Source: Corynebacterium glucuronolyticum DSM 44120 (GTDB lineage: Bacteria; Actinomycetota; Actinomycetes; Mycobacteriales; Mycobacteriaceae). From it: a stretch of 64,000 nucleotides of DNA. Each line of letters begins with the position of its first letter. Within the stretch, counting starts at the first letter, position 1. The DNA is taken from the NCBI RefSeq assembly GCF_030440595.1, contig NZ_CP047452.1:1364001-1428000 (forward strand), written 5' to 3'. A program made the position numbers and the translations under genes. The notes under the pieces are model-generated. The model did not search any database and was not told the DNA's origin. It worked only from the letters and a program-made list of their open reading frames with translations. Shown here piece by piece: positions 32,318 to 41,684 of the stretch.

Positions 32318-34968
32318 TCGCCTACGGCGACGACACCGCGTCGAATAGCGTCGATAGCCTGGTTCGCGTGGCGGGTGATGTCGGAGGTGTACCCCGTCTT
32401 GGCCACCTGCTCCAGAACATCAATGACCCGCCGGCACGAGCGGACAAAATCGCCCGGCGTGAGCTCAGCTCCGCTGGCGGCTGCCGCCTCCAATGCGTAA
32501 TCGAGCGGGGCTCCGGCCACCCACTGGTGCATGGCCAAGGCGAAACCCGGCTCCGGCTCCCGCGACAGGGCGAGCTTGTGGCGCTGCTCATCACTGGAAA
32601 GCTCGGTGTAGATGCGCATCGTGTTGTTCATCGCCGTGGCCATCCTCTCGGTCGGCGCACCGACCCGCCCGCGGACTTCCTTGCGGTTTTCGAACACGGT
32701 CATGGAGACAACGCCGGCTAGCTCCGCCGGATCCAACTCGTCCCAGATGCCACGCTTCAGACACGAGGCGATGAGGAGATCGGATTCGTTGTGCAGCAAG
32801 GCGAGGCGCTGGCCCTCGTCGGTGACAGTCGGGTTCTCCCCTGGCGTGATGTAGTCGAGTTCTGCCAAAAGATCCAGGATGCGGTCGAAAGTCTTGCCCA
32901 AAGTTTCGCGGGCGGGCGAAACAGCAGACTGTAAGTTATCCCGGCGTCGCTCCTCACGCATGAGCTGCTCACCGAGCCGTGCGTAAGCATCGCGGTTTTC
33001 CCAGTTGTGGGCCGGATGCGTGCGGATCGCCTCCCGCAACGCCTTGATCTGCGGGTCTTTCTTCGTCCTCAGACGGGGCGCACGAATCTTCTTGGGCCGC
33101 GGGTAGTGGCCGTGTTTGAGCTCATTATCCACCCACCGTCCAAGCCTGCCATGGCGAGGCAGATGCGTGTGCCCAACGGTAATGGGCGGGACCGGGAAGT
33201 CCTCCGGCGAGACCCTCCCCTTCCAGCCACCTTGCTGAATGATCTGCGGCCGCGGATCGTTTCGGCGGTGCGCCGGGTCAATGACGACGGCGAGGGTTGT
33301 CTTCTTCCCCGGAAGCGCGATGACATCGCCCTTCTGCAGCTTCGCCAGGACCGCCGTGGCCTCCTTCTTCCGCTCGACGACGAAGTCCTTCTTCGCCTTC
33401 CGCTCGGCATCGGTGAGATCCGCGCGCAGCTGCATGTACTCGAGGAACTCATCTACGGGGCCGTCGATCGCCTGCTCAAGTTGGGTGTGCAGCTGCTCGA
33501 CCGCGCGACTAGCCTTTTCCAGCTCGTGGGCCTTGCCGACGACCGACTTATCCGCCTGATACTGGGCGAAGGACCGCTCAATGATGTGCTTGGCGTTGGC
33601 GTAGCCGATGGTGTTCAGCAGGTTGACCGACATGTTATAGCCCGGGGAGAACGTGGAAACCAGCGGATACGTGCGAGTCGAGGCGAGTCCGGCCACGGCT
33701 TCGACATCCATCGTCGGCTCCCAGACCATGACAGCGCGCCCCTGCGTATCGATGCCACGCCTCCCGGCACGGCCTGTCAGCTGGGTGAACTGCCCCGGTG
33801 TGAGGTCGACGTGCGCCTCCCCGTTAAACTTCACCAGGCGCTCGAGCACCACCGTTTTCGCCGGCATGTTGATCCCCAAGGCGAGGGTTTCGGTGGCGAA
33901 CACTGCCTTCAGCAGTCCCTGGACGAACAGTTTCTCCACGATGTGGCGAAATGCAGGAAGCATACCAGCGTGGTGGGCAGCGAATCCCCGGGTGCAGGCG
34001 AGCTTCCACCGTTTGAAGCCGAGGACCTCGAGATCCTCCGGCGGAATCTCCTCCACGCCCTCATCGACGATCTGCGCGATGCAATCCTTGTCTTCATCTG
34101 TTGTGAGGTCAAGACGAGCCCCGAGGCACTGGGCGACGGCACCGTCACATCCTGCACGGGAAAAGATGAACGTAATGGCGGGAAGCATCCCCTCCCCGCC
34201 GAGCAGGCGTAGCACCTCTGGCCTGCCCAGAGGCTTATAACGACGATCTCGGTCGGTTTGTCCCCAGCCGATTGGCTGTTCGCCTTGGTGGGAGATCGCG
34301 CGCTTAACTTGGCTACTGATGCGTGTGGAATCTGCGTTGAACAGCGGACAGAGCTGGTTCCCGACGAGCAGGTACTGCGTCAGCGGCACCGGCCGCACCT
34401 CGGAGACGATGACATCGGTGGTGCCCCGGACCTCCCCGAGCCACTGACCAAATTCCTCTGAGTTCGATACCGTCGCCGAAAGCGAGACAATGTTGACGGA
34501 CTCGTCGAGGTTGAGGATGACCTCCTCCCATACGGCGCCGCGGTCGCGGTCCGAAAGGTAATGCACCTCGTCCATGACCACATAGCCGAGCCGAGCCAGT
34601 GCGGGCGAATCCGCGTAGATCATGTTGCGCAGAACCTCGGTCGTCATGACGACGATATCCGCCCCGCTGTTGATGGAAACATCGCCGGTGAGCAGCCCGA
34701 TGCGCTCTTCTCCGTAGGTGTCTACGAGGTCGTGGTACTTCTGGTTGGACAGCGCCTTGATTGGCGTGGTGTAGAAGCACTTCAGCCCCCTGCGCAGGGC
34801 AAGGAAGACAGCGAATTCGCCGACGATGGTTTTGCCGGCACCAGTTGGCGCGCAAACGAGCACGCCGTGGTCGCTTTCTACACTGCGGCAGCCGTCGACC
34901 TGAAATTCATCGAGGGGGAAGAGCTGGCGTGCAGCGAACTCGTCGAGCATAGGAAACGCATCAGTCAT
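32314..34968 (-). CDS. helY: HelY-type DEVH-box helicase (Ski2-like)
   Basis: The 884-residue protein belongs to the Ski2/Mtr4-like superfamily 2 helicases, thought to unwind RNA. Walker A is APTGAGKT (about 40-47), the DEVH box is in VVMDEVHYLSDRD, motif III is SLSATVSN and motif VI is QLTGRAGRRGID. A long C-terminal region contains the Ski2-type DSHCT-like domain. A TTG start three codons earlier is possible. The cluster tatA-tatC-helY is conserved in mycobacteria and corynebacteria, but no functional coupling is established. Confidence 0.94.
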   Translation of the reverse strand: MTDAFPMLDEFAARQLFPLDEFQVDGCRSVESDHGVLVCAPTGAGKTIVGEFAVFLALRRGLKCFYTTPIKALSNQKYHDLVDTYGEERIGLLTGDVSINSGADIVVMTTEVLRNMIYADSPALARLGYVVMDEVHYLSDRDRGAVWEEVILNLDESVNIVSLSATVSNSEEFGQWLGEVRGTTDVIVSEVRPVPLTQYLLVGNQLCPLFNADSTRISSQVKRAISHQGEQPIGWGQTDRDRRYKPLGRPEVLRLLGGEGMLPAITFIFSRAGCDGAVAQCLGARLDLTTDEDKDCIAQIVDEGVEEIPPEDLEVLGFKRWKLACTRGFAAHHAGMLPAFRHIVEKLFVQGLLKAVFATETLALGINMPAKTVVLERLVKFNGEAHVDLTPGQFTQLTGRAGRRGIDTQGRAVMVWEPTMDVEAVAGLASTRTYPLVSTFSPGYNMSVNLLNTIGYANAKHIIERSFAQYQADKSVVGKAHELEKASRAVEQLHTQLEQAIDGPVDEFLEYMQLRADLTDAERKAKKDFVVERKKEATAVLAKLQKGDVIALPGKKTTLAVVIDPAHRRNDPRPQIIQQGGWKGRVSPEDFPVPPITVGHTHLPRHGRLGRWVDNELKHGHYPRPKKIRAPRLRTKKDPQIKALREAIRTHPAHNWENRDAYARLGEQLMREERRRDNLQSAVSPARETLGKTFDRILDLLAELDYITPGENPTVTDEGQRLALLHNESDLLIASCLKRGIWDELDPAELAGVVSMTVFENRKEVRGRVGAPTERMATAMNNTMRIYTELSSDEQRHKLALSREPEPGFALAMHQWVAGAPLDYALEAAAASGAELTPGDFVRSCRRVIDVLEQVAKTGYTSDITRHANQAIDAIRRGVVAVGD

Positions 34969-35010
34969 AGTTCCCAAACTACCAACTACTAGCTCGGACG
35001 CGAATTCTAG

Positions 35011-36087
35011 CTAGAGAACATCGTCGAAATCGCCGGGCTCCCGCTTATTAAGGGTTCCGCGCTTGTCCGCACCTTCCATGTTCCGTGGGACTGCCCGTGG
35101 CTTGGGAGTGCCTCCGGCATAGTCTTTCACCCGGCGAGCCTTGGGATTGACCGGGATCGGCTTCGCGATCTTCTCTGGACGCGGAATGGGGGCTGCGATC
35201 TCGTCTTGGGACTCGTCTAGCGGTGAGGCCTCGTCGTCTCCCCACTTCTCGCTTTCCTTCTTGCGACGTTTATCGTTGATGCGCGTGAATTGGATGGAAA
35301 TCTCGACGATGATGGTGAGAGCCACGGAGAGGATCAGCATAGAGACCGGATCCTGGCCGGGGGTCATGAAGGCCGCAAAGACGAACAGCCCGACGATGAT
35401 GTAGGAGCGCTTGTCCTTGAGATCCTCGTAATCGACAAGGCCGGCGATATTGAGCATCGCGATGACGAGCGGCAGCTCGAAGCTCACGCCGAAGATGACG
35501 AGGAGTCCGAGAACGAAGTTGTAGTACCTCTCGCCGGAAAGTGCCGTGATTTGGACCTCGGAGCCGATGGTCAGCAGGAAGCTGAGGCCGTAGGCGACAA
35601 CGAAGTAAGCCAGCACCGCGCCCGCGACAAACAGCGTCACAGCTAGCGAAACGAAGGTAAACGTCCAGCGACGCTCGTTTTTGTGCAGGCCGGGGGTGAT
35701 GAAGCCCCAGATTTGGGAGAGCCAGACGGGCGAGGAGAAAACGAGCCCCGCTAGTGCGCCAACTTTCAGGCGCAGGAGGAACATCTCAAAGGGGCCGGTT
35801 GCCAGGAGGCGGCAGTGACCATCGCCGGAGAAGTCCGCGCGTACCTCGGGCGGAAGGCTGCAGTATGGTCCACGAAGGATCTCTCCGAGGGTAGGCACTC
35901 CGGGGATGGAATGCTGATACCACAGGAACCCGATGACAGTGCTGATCGCGAGAGCGACGAGCGAGATGAACAGTCGACGGCGGAGCTCGTTGATGTGATC
36001 AACGAGGCTCATTGTGCCGTCGGGGTTCTTCTTCTTTTTGCGTCGACTCCGCGTGCGCTTGTCGTTAGCGGGTGATTTCTGGCTCAT
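35011..36087 (-). CDS. tatC: Twin-arginine translocase subunit TatC
   Basis: TatC is the core receptor of the Tat pathway, which exports folded proteins. The 358-residue protein has six membrane helices between about residues 35 and 270. It shows family signatures HINELRRRLFIS near the first helix, the F-x-x-x-F periplasmic/cytosolic loops, and the conserved glutamate in SFELPLVIAML. The first 25 residues are very basic (KRTRSRRKKKKN). The C-terminal 90 residues are a hydrophilic, proline- and charge-rich extension longer than in E. coli TatC (258 residues). It is 25 bp downstream of tatA in the same direction. Confidence 0.96.
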   Translation of the reverse strand: MSQKSPANDKRTRSRRKKKKNPDGTMSLVDHINELRRRLFISLVALAISTVIGFLWYQHSIPGVPTLGEILRGPYCSLPPEVRADFSGDGHCRLLATGPFEMFLLRLKVGALAGLVFSSPVWLSQIWGFITPGLHKNERRWTFTFVSLAVTLFVAGAVLAYFVVAYGLSFLLTIGSEVQITALSGERYYNFVLGLLVIFGVSFELPLVIAMLNIAGLVDYEDLKDKRSYIIVGLFVFAAFMTPGQDPVSMLILSVALTIIVEISIQFTRINDKRRKKESEKWGDDEASPLDESQDEIAAPIPRPEKIAKPIPVNPKARRVKDYAGGTPKPRAVPRNMEGADKRGTLNKREPGDFDDVL

Positions 36088-36112
36088 AAATGTAAAAGGA
36101 AACTGATTCTAT

Positions 36113-36367
36113 TTACTGGTTGTTCTGGGCAGGGTTGCCGTACTGGCCCTGTTGGGGCTGCTGGTACTGCTGCTGCGGCTGTTCAATCGCCTGCTGCTGC
36201 GGAGCAGCAGAATTATCGGTCTCGTCGTTTTGCATCTCCTTGACCTCGGACTTCATGATGCGCATGGAGCGACCAAGGGAACGAGCGAGTTCAGGAAGCT
36301 TCTTGCCTCCGAAAAGTAGCAAGATGACAAGGACGATGATGGCGATTTCAGCTGGTCCAAGACTCAT
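36113..36367 (-). CDS. tatA: Twin-arginine translocase subunit TatA
   Basis: TatA oligomers form the translocation patch of the Tat system. The 84-residue protein has the short N-terminal membrane helix ([20 protein letters not shown], residues 2-21), the hinge [12 protein letters not shown] and an amphipathic helix. A glutamine-rich tail follows ([17 protein letters not shown]), typical of actinobacterial TatA. The ribosome site AGGAGAA and the family N-terminus fix the start at 36367, although the frame runs on into pafC. It is cotranscribed with tatC and follows pafC by 22 bp. Confidence 0.95.
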   Translation of the reverse strand: MSLGPAEIAIIVLVILLLFGGKKLPELARSLGRSMRIMKSEVKEMQNDETDNSAAPQQQAIEQPQQQYQQPQQGQYGNPAQNNQ

Positions 36368-36389
36368 GGTGTTCTCCTGTGTGAGGGGT

Positions 36390-37385
36390 CTAAACGTATT
36401 TCTGTAGAGCAGATTCTGCCCGTTGCCGGACTGCGGTGGCAACCGATTCCGGACTGGTCACAACTACCTTACCGCCATAGGCCAAACTAAATCGAATAAG
36501 CCAATCCGGCGATACGAGTGGTAGCTCGGCTGCAGCCCACTTATCGGGAAGCTCTCCCACAATGTCCATCGGAGACTCGTCGGCAAGCCAACGAACATCT
36601 GGAGCTAGCCGGAGGGCTCCGGTCATGCCTGCGCCGGAGAAATCGAAAGGCTCCGACAGATCTTTTTCGTACTCTGAAAGCGGTAGTCTGCTGGGAACGT
36701 CCGAAAGGGATAGGTCCGAGATAGCGTCGAGCCGGAAGGTACGTACCGCTTTCGCATCATTGTCATAGCAGTACAGGTAGCTTATTCCGTCGTGGGTGAA
36801 GAGCTTGAGAGCGTCAACAGTACGCGTGGTAGTCGCATCGGAATAACGGTTGTAGTAGCTGAAAGTCACCTTTCGACGAGAAGTGAAAGCCTCCTTCAAC
36901 TTATTTGCAGTCTCTGTCAAGGCTCCGCTCGTCTCCGCATCGTTGGCATCTGGGAGAGATTCGATCGCTGCAGCAGACCGTGTGGTGAGCTCTCGGAGCT
37001 TGTCGGTGGTCGACTGTACAACGGTCGGGTCGATGAGCCCGTCAATCCCCTCGAGTGACTCGAGAATGAGGAGTAAAGAAATAGCCTCTGTTGTAGTCAA
37101 ACGTAGAGACTTGTCTAGTCCTTGGGTGTCCTCGATGGACACGCTCACGCGGTCGGTTTCGAGCGCCACAAGTTCGTCGGGGTACGTGCCAATTCCACAG
37201 CACTGGAGGCGGAGAAGATCCTCCCGAATCTGAGTCGGGCTGACACCAAAATCGGCGGCAGCTTCGAACACGGTCCTGTCCTTGTGCCTGCTAAAGTACG
37301 GCAACACGTTGAGCATGCGAACGAGCTCATCGCGTGCCTGGCTCACCCGGCTGGAACCAACAGCAGATTTATTTTTGGGACTCAT
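36390..37385 (-). CDS. pafC: WYL-domain transcriptional regulator PafC
   Basis: PafC pairs with PafB as a heterodimeric activator that, in mycobacteria, controls the RecA-independent DNA-damage response; its WYL domain is thought to sense single-stranded nucleic acid. The 331-residue protein has an N-terminal helix-turn-helix (about 15-65, [17 protein letters not shown]). The WYL domain (about 165-240) includes [22 protein letters not shown], in which the WYL motif reads YLY. It overlaps the end of pafB by 17 bp, so translation is coupled. Confidence 0.92.
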   Translation of the reverse strand: MSPKNKSAVGSSRVSQARDELVRMLNVLPYFSRHKDRTVFEAAADFGVSPTQIREDLLRLQCCGIGTYPDELVALETDRVSVSIEDTQGLDKSLRLTTTEAISLLLILESLEGIDGLIDPTVVQSTTDKLRELTTRSAAAIESLPDANDAETSGALTETANKLKEAFTSRRKVTFSYYNRYSDATTTRTVDALKLFTHDGISYLYCYDNDAKAVRTFRLDAISDLSLSDVPSRLPLSEYEKDLSEPFDFSGAGMTGALRLAPDVRWLADESPMDIVGELPDKWAAAELPLVSPDWLIRFSLAYGGKVVVTSPESVATAVRQRAESALQKYV

Positions 37386-38343
37386 GCGGCACCTCCGAGG
37401 CGCTAGCAACGATTGCCTGTAGTCGCTCGATCACGTCATCGCGGACATCCTGCGGGGAGATGACGGTGACAGATTCGCAATAAGACAGCGCATTGCGGAT
37501 CAACCACTCGCGGTCTATAGATGTAAAGCGGACGGTTTCTTCATCGATTCTTTCTCCCCTATCGACAAACGCACGAGCTGCACCCGGCACTACCGACACG
37601 ACTGCGTCCACGCGTGGGTGGAGCCTCTGCATAGCTTCGGCGGCGACAGCCGTAAAATCTTCCGGTCGCTCGTGTGTTGCGCTCCCCTTGATGTCGGCAC
37701 CGAGGATCCGGATGAGACGGAAACTGCGGATCGCGTCGCGGTCAGTGTCGAATCCGACGAGGTACTGTCGCTCATTGTGTGAGGCTATTCCCCACGGTTC
37801 CAGGTGGCGTTCCTCTGTCGGCGCGAGCTGGTCGCGACGGTAGTCGAGGGCGAGAGCACGCTTCCTGTTTATCGCATTGAGGACTGTTTTCAGCGTCGTG
37901 GAGTCAACTTCCCACAGCTCGGTGTGGGTAATGAAAGGAAGGGTTTCGGCCCGATCCCTATCGGTTGCGAAAGCTGCCAGCTTATTCCACCCCCGGCGGG
38001 CTTGAATCCCTAGCTTATGATGGGAGCTCACCTGGCCTGCCAACTGCAGCACATGGGCTTCCTCTGGGGTGAACTCGACATCGGGCAGAAAAGTCTGCTG
38101 CTGCACGGAGTACAGCGTCTGGTTTCCGTCGAACGTTTCCGCGACGTTGACCCCCACCTTCCGCAGTGCCTCGAAGTCCCTGCTCAATGCTTGGCGTCCC
38201 GGCTTATCTTCCGGGTTGTAACCGGGAACTCGGGAACGAATCTCGGCGGATGAAAGAGGACGCTCTGCAGAATTGATCAGCACAGCGAGCAGATTGATGA
38301 GTCGCTCTGTTCGCCGCGAGTGCTCAGCTACCTCATTCGACAT
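37369..38343 (-). CDS. pafB: WYL-domain transcriptional regulator PafB
   Basis: PafB is the partner of PafC. The 324-residue protein has an HTH-type N-terminus (ERLINLLAVLINSAERPLSSAEIRSRV, split at about 13-40). The WYL domain includes ASHNERQYLVGFDTDRDAIRSFRL around residues 185-210. It begins inside the last 16 bp of pafA and ends inside pafC, so pup-pafA-pafB-pafC is one coupled operon. Despite the name the pair is not needed for pupylation; its regulon here is unknown. Confidence 0.93.
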   Translation of the reverse strand: MSNEVAEHSRRTERLINLLAVLINSAERPLSSAEIRSRVPGYNPEDKPGRQALSRDFEALRKVGVNVAETFDGNQTLYSVQQQTFLPDVEFTPEEAHVLQLAGQVSSHHKLGIQARRGWNKLAAFATDRDRAETLPFITHTELWEVDSTTLKTVLNAINRKRALALDYRRDQLAPTEERHLEPWGIASHNERQYLVGFDTDRDAIRSFRLIRILGADIKGSATHERPEDFTAVAAEAMQRLHPRVDAVVSVVPGAARAFVDRGERIDEETVRFTSIDREWLIRNALSYCESVTVISPQDVRDDVIERLQAIVASASEVPHESQK

Positions 38344-39758
38344 AAAAGCTCCTCCACGTCGGGATTCTCGTTCTGGAAGGGGTCTTTCAGTTCAACGAGA
38401 GCAGGTTCCGGTCGAAGGATCTTTAGACGCATCCAGTCCACAGACGTGTCAATCCCTGCCTGTCGCGCTGCCGTGAGGAACGTGCCACGCAAGTGTGCCC
38501 TCGTCGTTTCTGGTGCGACGGTGGTCGCCTTCTGCACTGCGCTCTCGTCCACCCACGAATTAAGGAGTCCCCTCGCCACAAGTTTCGGTCCGATGCCTCG
38601 GCCGGGCCTGATGTCGTGGTACATGAGGTCGACGTGGCGGAGCTTCGGGTTATCCCACTCCAACCCGTGCCGTTCCTTCAGCCCCAGGAGGAGGCGATAC
38701 TTGGCCACCCAGTCAACATCGCGGGCGATGGCATCGAGGTTGCCAGAACCGATGGCATCGAGAATGGTCCCCCACAACTCGACGATGCGGGTGAGCTCAC
38801 CGGGATCCTCCTCCCGTTTTTCCAGCCATGCGCAGGCATGCTCGTGATACTGCCGCTGAATATCGAGTGCGGAGACATCCACGCCCTCGGTGATGTGTAC
38901 GAGTTGGGACCCGTCGAGGCTGCGTGCGACGCGGCGAATCGAATCCACGGAGTTGACCATGTCAAACGTCGGCAGTTCTACTCCCGCCTCGATCATCTCG
39001 AGCAGCAAGAGGGTCGTGCCTACTTTGAGTGCTGTCGAGACCTGACAGATGTTGGAGTCGCCAACGATGACGTGCAGCCTGCGGTAGCGTGAGGAATCCG
39101 CGTGCGGTTCGTCGCGTGTGTTGATCATCGGCCGGGAACGGGTGGTGGCGCTGGATACGCCTTCCCACATGAAATCGGCGCGCTGGGAGATGCAGAAACC
39201 GGGGCCAAACTCCGTTGCCGGGTTGCCCCGCTGCGGGATGGCGACGCGACCCGCACCGCAGAACAGCTGTCTGGTGATGAGGAATGGGAGCAGAATTGCA
39301 CCTAGCTTCTTCACCGATACGTCTCGCCCGACGAGGTAGTTTTCGTGGCAGCCGTATGAACTCCCGGCGGAGTCGGAATTGTTCTTGAACATGTATACGC
39401 CCGCCCCCGCTGCGTCGGGGGTGTCCAATTCAGCGATTCGCCGCTCTGCTTTCTGTGCAAGGTCCGTGACGATGCGATCTCCGGCCTGCTCATAGGTGAC
39501 GAGCTGGCTGAGGCTGTCGCATTCAGGCGTGGCGAACTCGGGGTGTGAACCCACGTCGAGATACAGTCGCCCGGCATTTGAAATGAACACGTTTGTGGAG
39601 TTATATGCGTCGACAAGTGGGCGAAACGCAAGCCGCGCGACCTCATCTGCGGCATGGGGCGCTGAACCTGTGCGGTCATCAATACACGCGATGCCGTACT
39701 CGGTTTCGATCCCCATGATGCGGCGGGTGATGGCGCGGGACGGATCGAAGTCTCCCAT
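38328..39758 (-). CDS. pafA: Pup-protein ligase PafA
   Basis: PafA joins the C-terminal glutamate of Pup to lysines of target proteins, using ATP. The 476-residue protein matches the PafA family throughout. It has RRIMGIETEYGIA with the catalytic Asp/Glu region near residue 15-20, LYLDVGSHPEFATPEC (about 65-80), FKNNSDSAGSSYGCHENYL, and TRSRPMINTRDEPHAD. It lies 5 bp downstream of pup and overlaps pafB. In proteasome-bearing actinobacteria prcB and prcA sit between pup and pafA; here there is no room for them. Confidence 0.97.
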   Translation of the reverse strand: MGDFDPSRAITRRIMGIETEYGIACIDDRTGSAPHAADEVARLAFRPLVDAYNSTNVFISNAGRLYLDVGSHPEFATPECDSLSQLVTYEQAGDRIVTDLAQKAERRIAELDTPDAAGAGVYMFKNNSDSAGSSYGCHENYLVGRDVSVKKLGAILLPFLITRQLFCGAGRVAIPQRGNPATEFGPGFCISQRADFMWEGVSSATTRSRPMINTRDEPHADSSRYRRLHVIVGDSNICQVSTALKVGTTLLLLEMIEAGVELPTFDMVNSVDSIRRVARSLDGSQLVHITEGVDVSALDIQRQYHEHACAWLEKREEDPGELTRIVELWGTILDAIGSGNLDAIARDVDWVAKYRLLLGLKERHGLEWDNPKLRHVDLMYHDIRPGRGIGPKLVARGLLNSWVDESAVQKATTVAPETTRAHLRGTFLTAARQAGIDTSVDWMRLKILRPEPALVELKDPFQNENPDVEELLCRMR

Positions 39759-39763
39759 GAGTT

Positions 39764-39949
39764 CTACTGTCCGCCCTTTTGCACGTAGGACTTCACAAAC
39801 TCCTCGGAATCCGTCTCGAGCAGAGTGTCGATCTCATCGAGGAGCGAATCAGCCTCATGTGTATTGATCTGTACCTGGCCAGCCGCTTCCGCGATGTCGC
39901 CATCATCAGAGCGGTCTTTGCCACCGGAGCTATATACCTGCTTATCCAC
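39764..39949 (-). CDS. pup: Prokaryotic ubiquitin-like protein Pup
   Basis: The 61-residue tag protein has the family's disordered acidic N-terminus (KDRSDDGDIAEAAGQ), a helical middle part (EADSLLDEIDTLLETDSEEF) that binds the ARC/Mpa coiled coil, and the ending YVQKGGQ. The C-terminal Gln means the tag must first be deamidated by Dop before PafA can use it. The start is a GTG with an AGGGACA ribosome site. It is the first gene of the pup-pafABC operon. Confidence 0.97.
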   Translation of the reverse strand: MDKQVYSSGGKDRSDDGDIAEAAGQVQINTHEADSLLDEIDTLLETDSEEFVKSYVQKGGQ

Positions 39950-40058
39950 AGTTGATTGTCCCTTCCTTGTACATCACTATTCTTGTCACGACGAGGCTTT
40001 TCGCGTGGCAAACGGTCATCTCACAGTCTAGGGCTTTCACCCTCACAACGGTGTGAAC

Positions 40059-41603
40059 CTAGAACGCTTCAGCTGACGGGGCGCGCCGGACGAGCTCCGC
40101 GATGAATTCGTTCACGTCCTTATTTCCCGCGAAAAGGTCGGCCACGTTAGCTTCGGTGAACGAGTCCACATCCGCGAAACGGACGGTAACCCTATGGCCA
40201 GCAGATTCAATCACGGCCGTATCCCAGTTCACCCGCGTGACGTAGTGGCCCATGTGGCGCATGAGCATGCCACGGAAATAGGCACGTGTATCCGCTGGCG
40301 GGGTGTGCGCTGCGCGGGCGATCTCCGTGGCACTAAACAGCGTCTCCATTCGCCCCTTGCGCACGAGCGCGTGGTAAAGCGAGCGTGACTCGTCGATATC
40401 CGTGTACTGGATATCGATGGCCTGGAGCTTGGGGTCTGTCCACGGCACGCCACGGGAAACAAAGCCCTGGCACAGTGCGAGCTTGGCAGTCCAGTCAAGG
40501 AGATGGGCTGTCTTCAGCGGGTCGTCGTCAAGGAGATCCATGACCTTTTCCCACGTCTCCAGGACTTCACGGTCGGTATCGGTTGTCGGCGTGACACGCG
40601 AGGCATACTCGCGTAACAGTTCGAGGGGGCGCATGGACCGGCCGTCGACAAGCTGCAAAGGAGTAGAGACGGTGAGATCCCGAGAAACAGTATGACATGC
40701 AGCGACAGGGTTGATGAGCGCGAGATCGCTGAAGTCCACACCGTCTTCGATGGCATCCAGCACGAGGCTCGTCGTCCCCACCTTGAGAAGAGTCGACGTG
40801 TGGCTCATATTCGCGTCGCCGATGATGACGTGGAGCCTTCCGTAGGCATCGCTCGTGTGGGGCTCATCGCGAGTGTTGATGATGCCGCGGTTGAGTGTTG
40901 TCTCCAGTGAGATGGTGGTCTCGATGTAGTCTGCACGCTGGGAGATCTGGAACCATGGCTGTTTTTCTCCCGCGCCCGGGTTCGGGTGCTCCTCCCCCTC
41001 TTGTCCCCAGCCGACACGTCCGGCACCACAGAGCACCTGGCGGACGACGAAGAACGGAATGAGGGCCTGGGCGAGAATGTCGAAGTCGGTGTCGCGCGAG
41101 TAGAGGTAGTTTTCGTGGCTGCCGTAGCTTGCGCCCTTTCCATCCACGTTGTTCTTGTAGATTTTCAGAGGCGGACATGGGCCATGGCCACGCAGGATCG
41201 AATGCCCTTGGTCGGTGTGTTCAGCGACTGCTGCCACGGCCTCGCGGAGAATAACGTCGCCGGCGGCATCGTACAGGACAGCATCTCGGGCATTGGCTGT
41301 TTCAGGCGAGGAGTATTCGGGGTGTGCGTGGTCGACGTAGAAGCGGGCGCCGTTGTCAACCACGACGTTGGCCACGCCAATCGCGCGGGGATCAATGACC
41401 GGCACGGTGCGGTAGCGGCGCAGGTCGAAACCTCGTTGATCCCGTAGAGGCGATTCCTGCGCGAAGTCCCACCGCGCGCGGGATTGGTCCGTCGTGGAGG
41501 CATAGGCCACAACGGCATGGGTCGACGTGACGATTGGCGACAGCGACGGATCCGCCGGTGTCGCGATGCCGTACTCAGTCTCGGTTCCGATGAAGCGTGC
41601 CAC
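40059..41603 (-). CDS. dop: Pup deamidase / depupylase Dop
   Basis: Dop deamidates the C-terminal Gln of Pup and also removes Pup from substrates. The 514-residue protein is a PafA homologue with the Dop-type start ARFIGTETEYGIATPADPS, including the Asp/Glu cluster near residue 8-16. It has FYVDHAHPEYSSPET (about 88-102), YKNNVDGKGASYGSHENYL and NRGIINTRDEPHT. The GTG start has a GAAGGAAG site. It lies about 110 bp upstream of pup on the same strand. Confidence 0.96.
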   Translation of the reverse strand: MARFIGTETEYGIATPADPSLSPIVTSTHAVVAYASTTDQSRARWDFAQESPLRDQRGFDLRRYRTVPVIDPRAIGVANVVVDNGARFYVDHAHPEYSSPETANARDAVLYDAAGDVILREAVAAVAEHTDQGHSILRGHGPCPPLKIYKNNVDGKGASYGSHENYLYSRDTDFDILAQALIPFFVVRQVLCGAGRVGWGQEGEEHPNPGAGEKQPWFQISQRADYIETTISLETTLNRGIINTRDEPHTSDAYGRLHVIIGDANMSHTSTLLKVGTTSLVLDAIEDGVDFSDLALINPVAACHTVSRDLTVSTPLQLVDGRSMRPLELLREYASRVTPTTDTDREVLETWEKVMDLLDDDPLKTAHLLDWTAKLALCQGFVSRGVPWTDPKLQAIDIQYTDIDESRSLYHALVRKGRMETLFSATEIARAAHTPPADTRAYFRGMLMRHMGHYVTRVNWDTAVIESAGHRVTVRFADVDSFTEANVADLFAGNKDVNEFIAELVRRAPSAEAF

Positions 41604-41684
41604 AGTTCTTCCTTCTTTACTCGGTTGTCTTTTCGTCTGGCCTAAACTAGTGCTCTCTGTCGGTTTCCTACTGGTGGCTCGGCT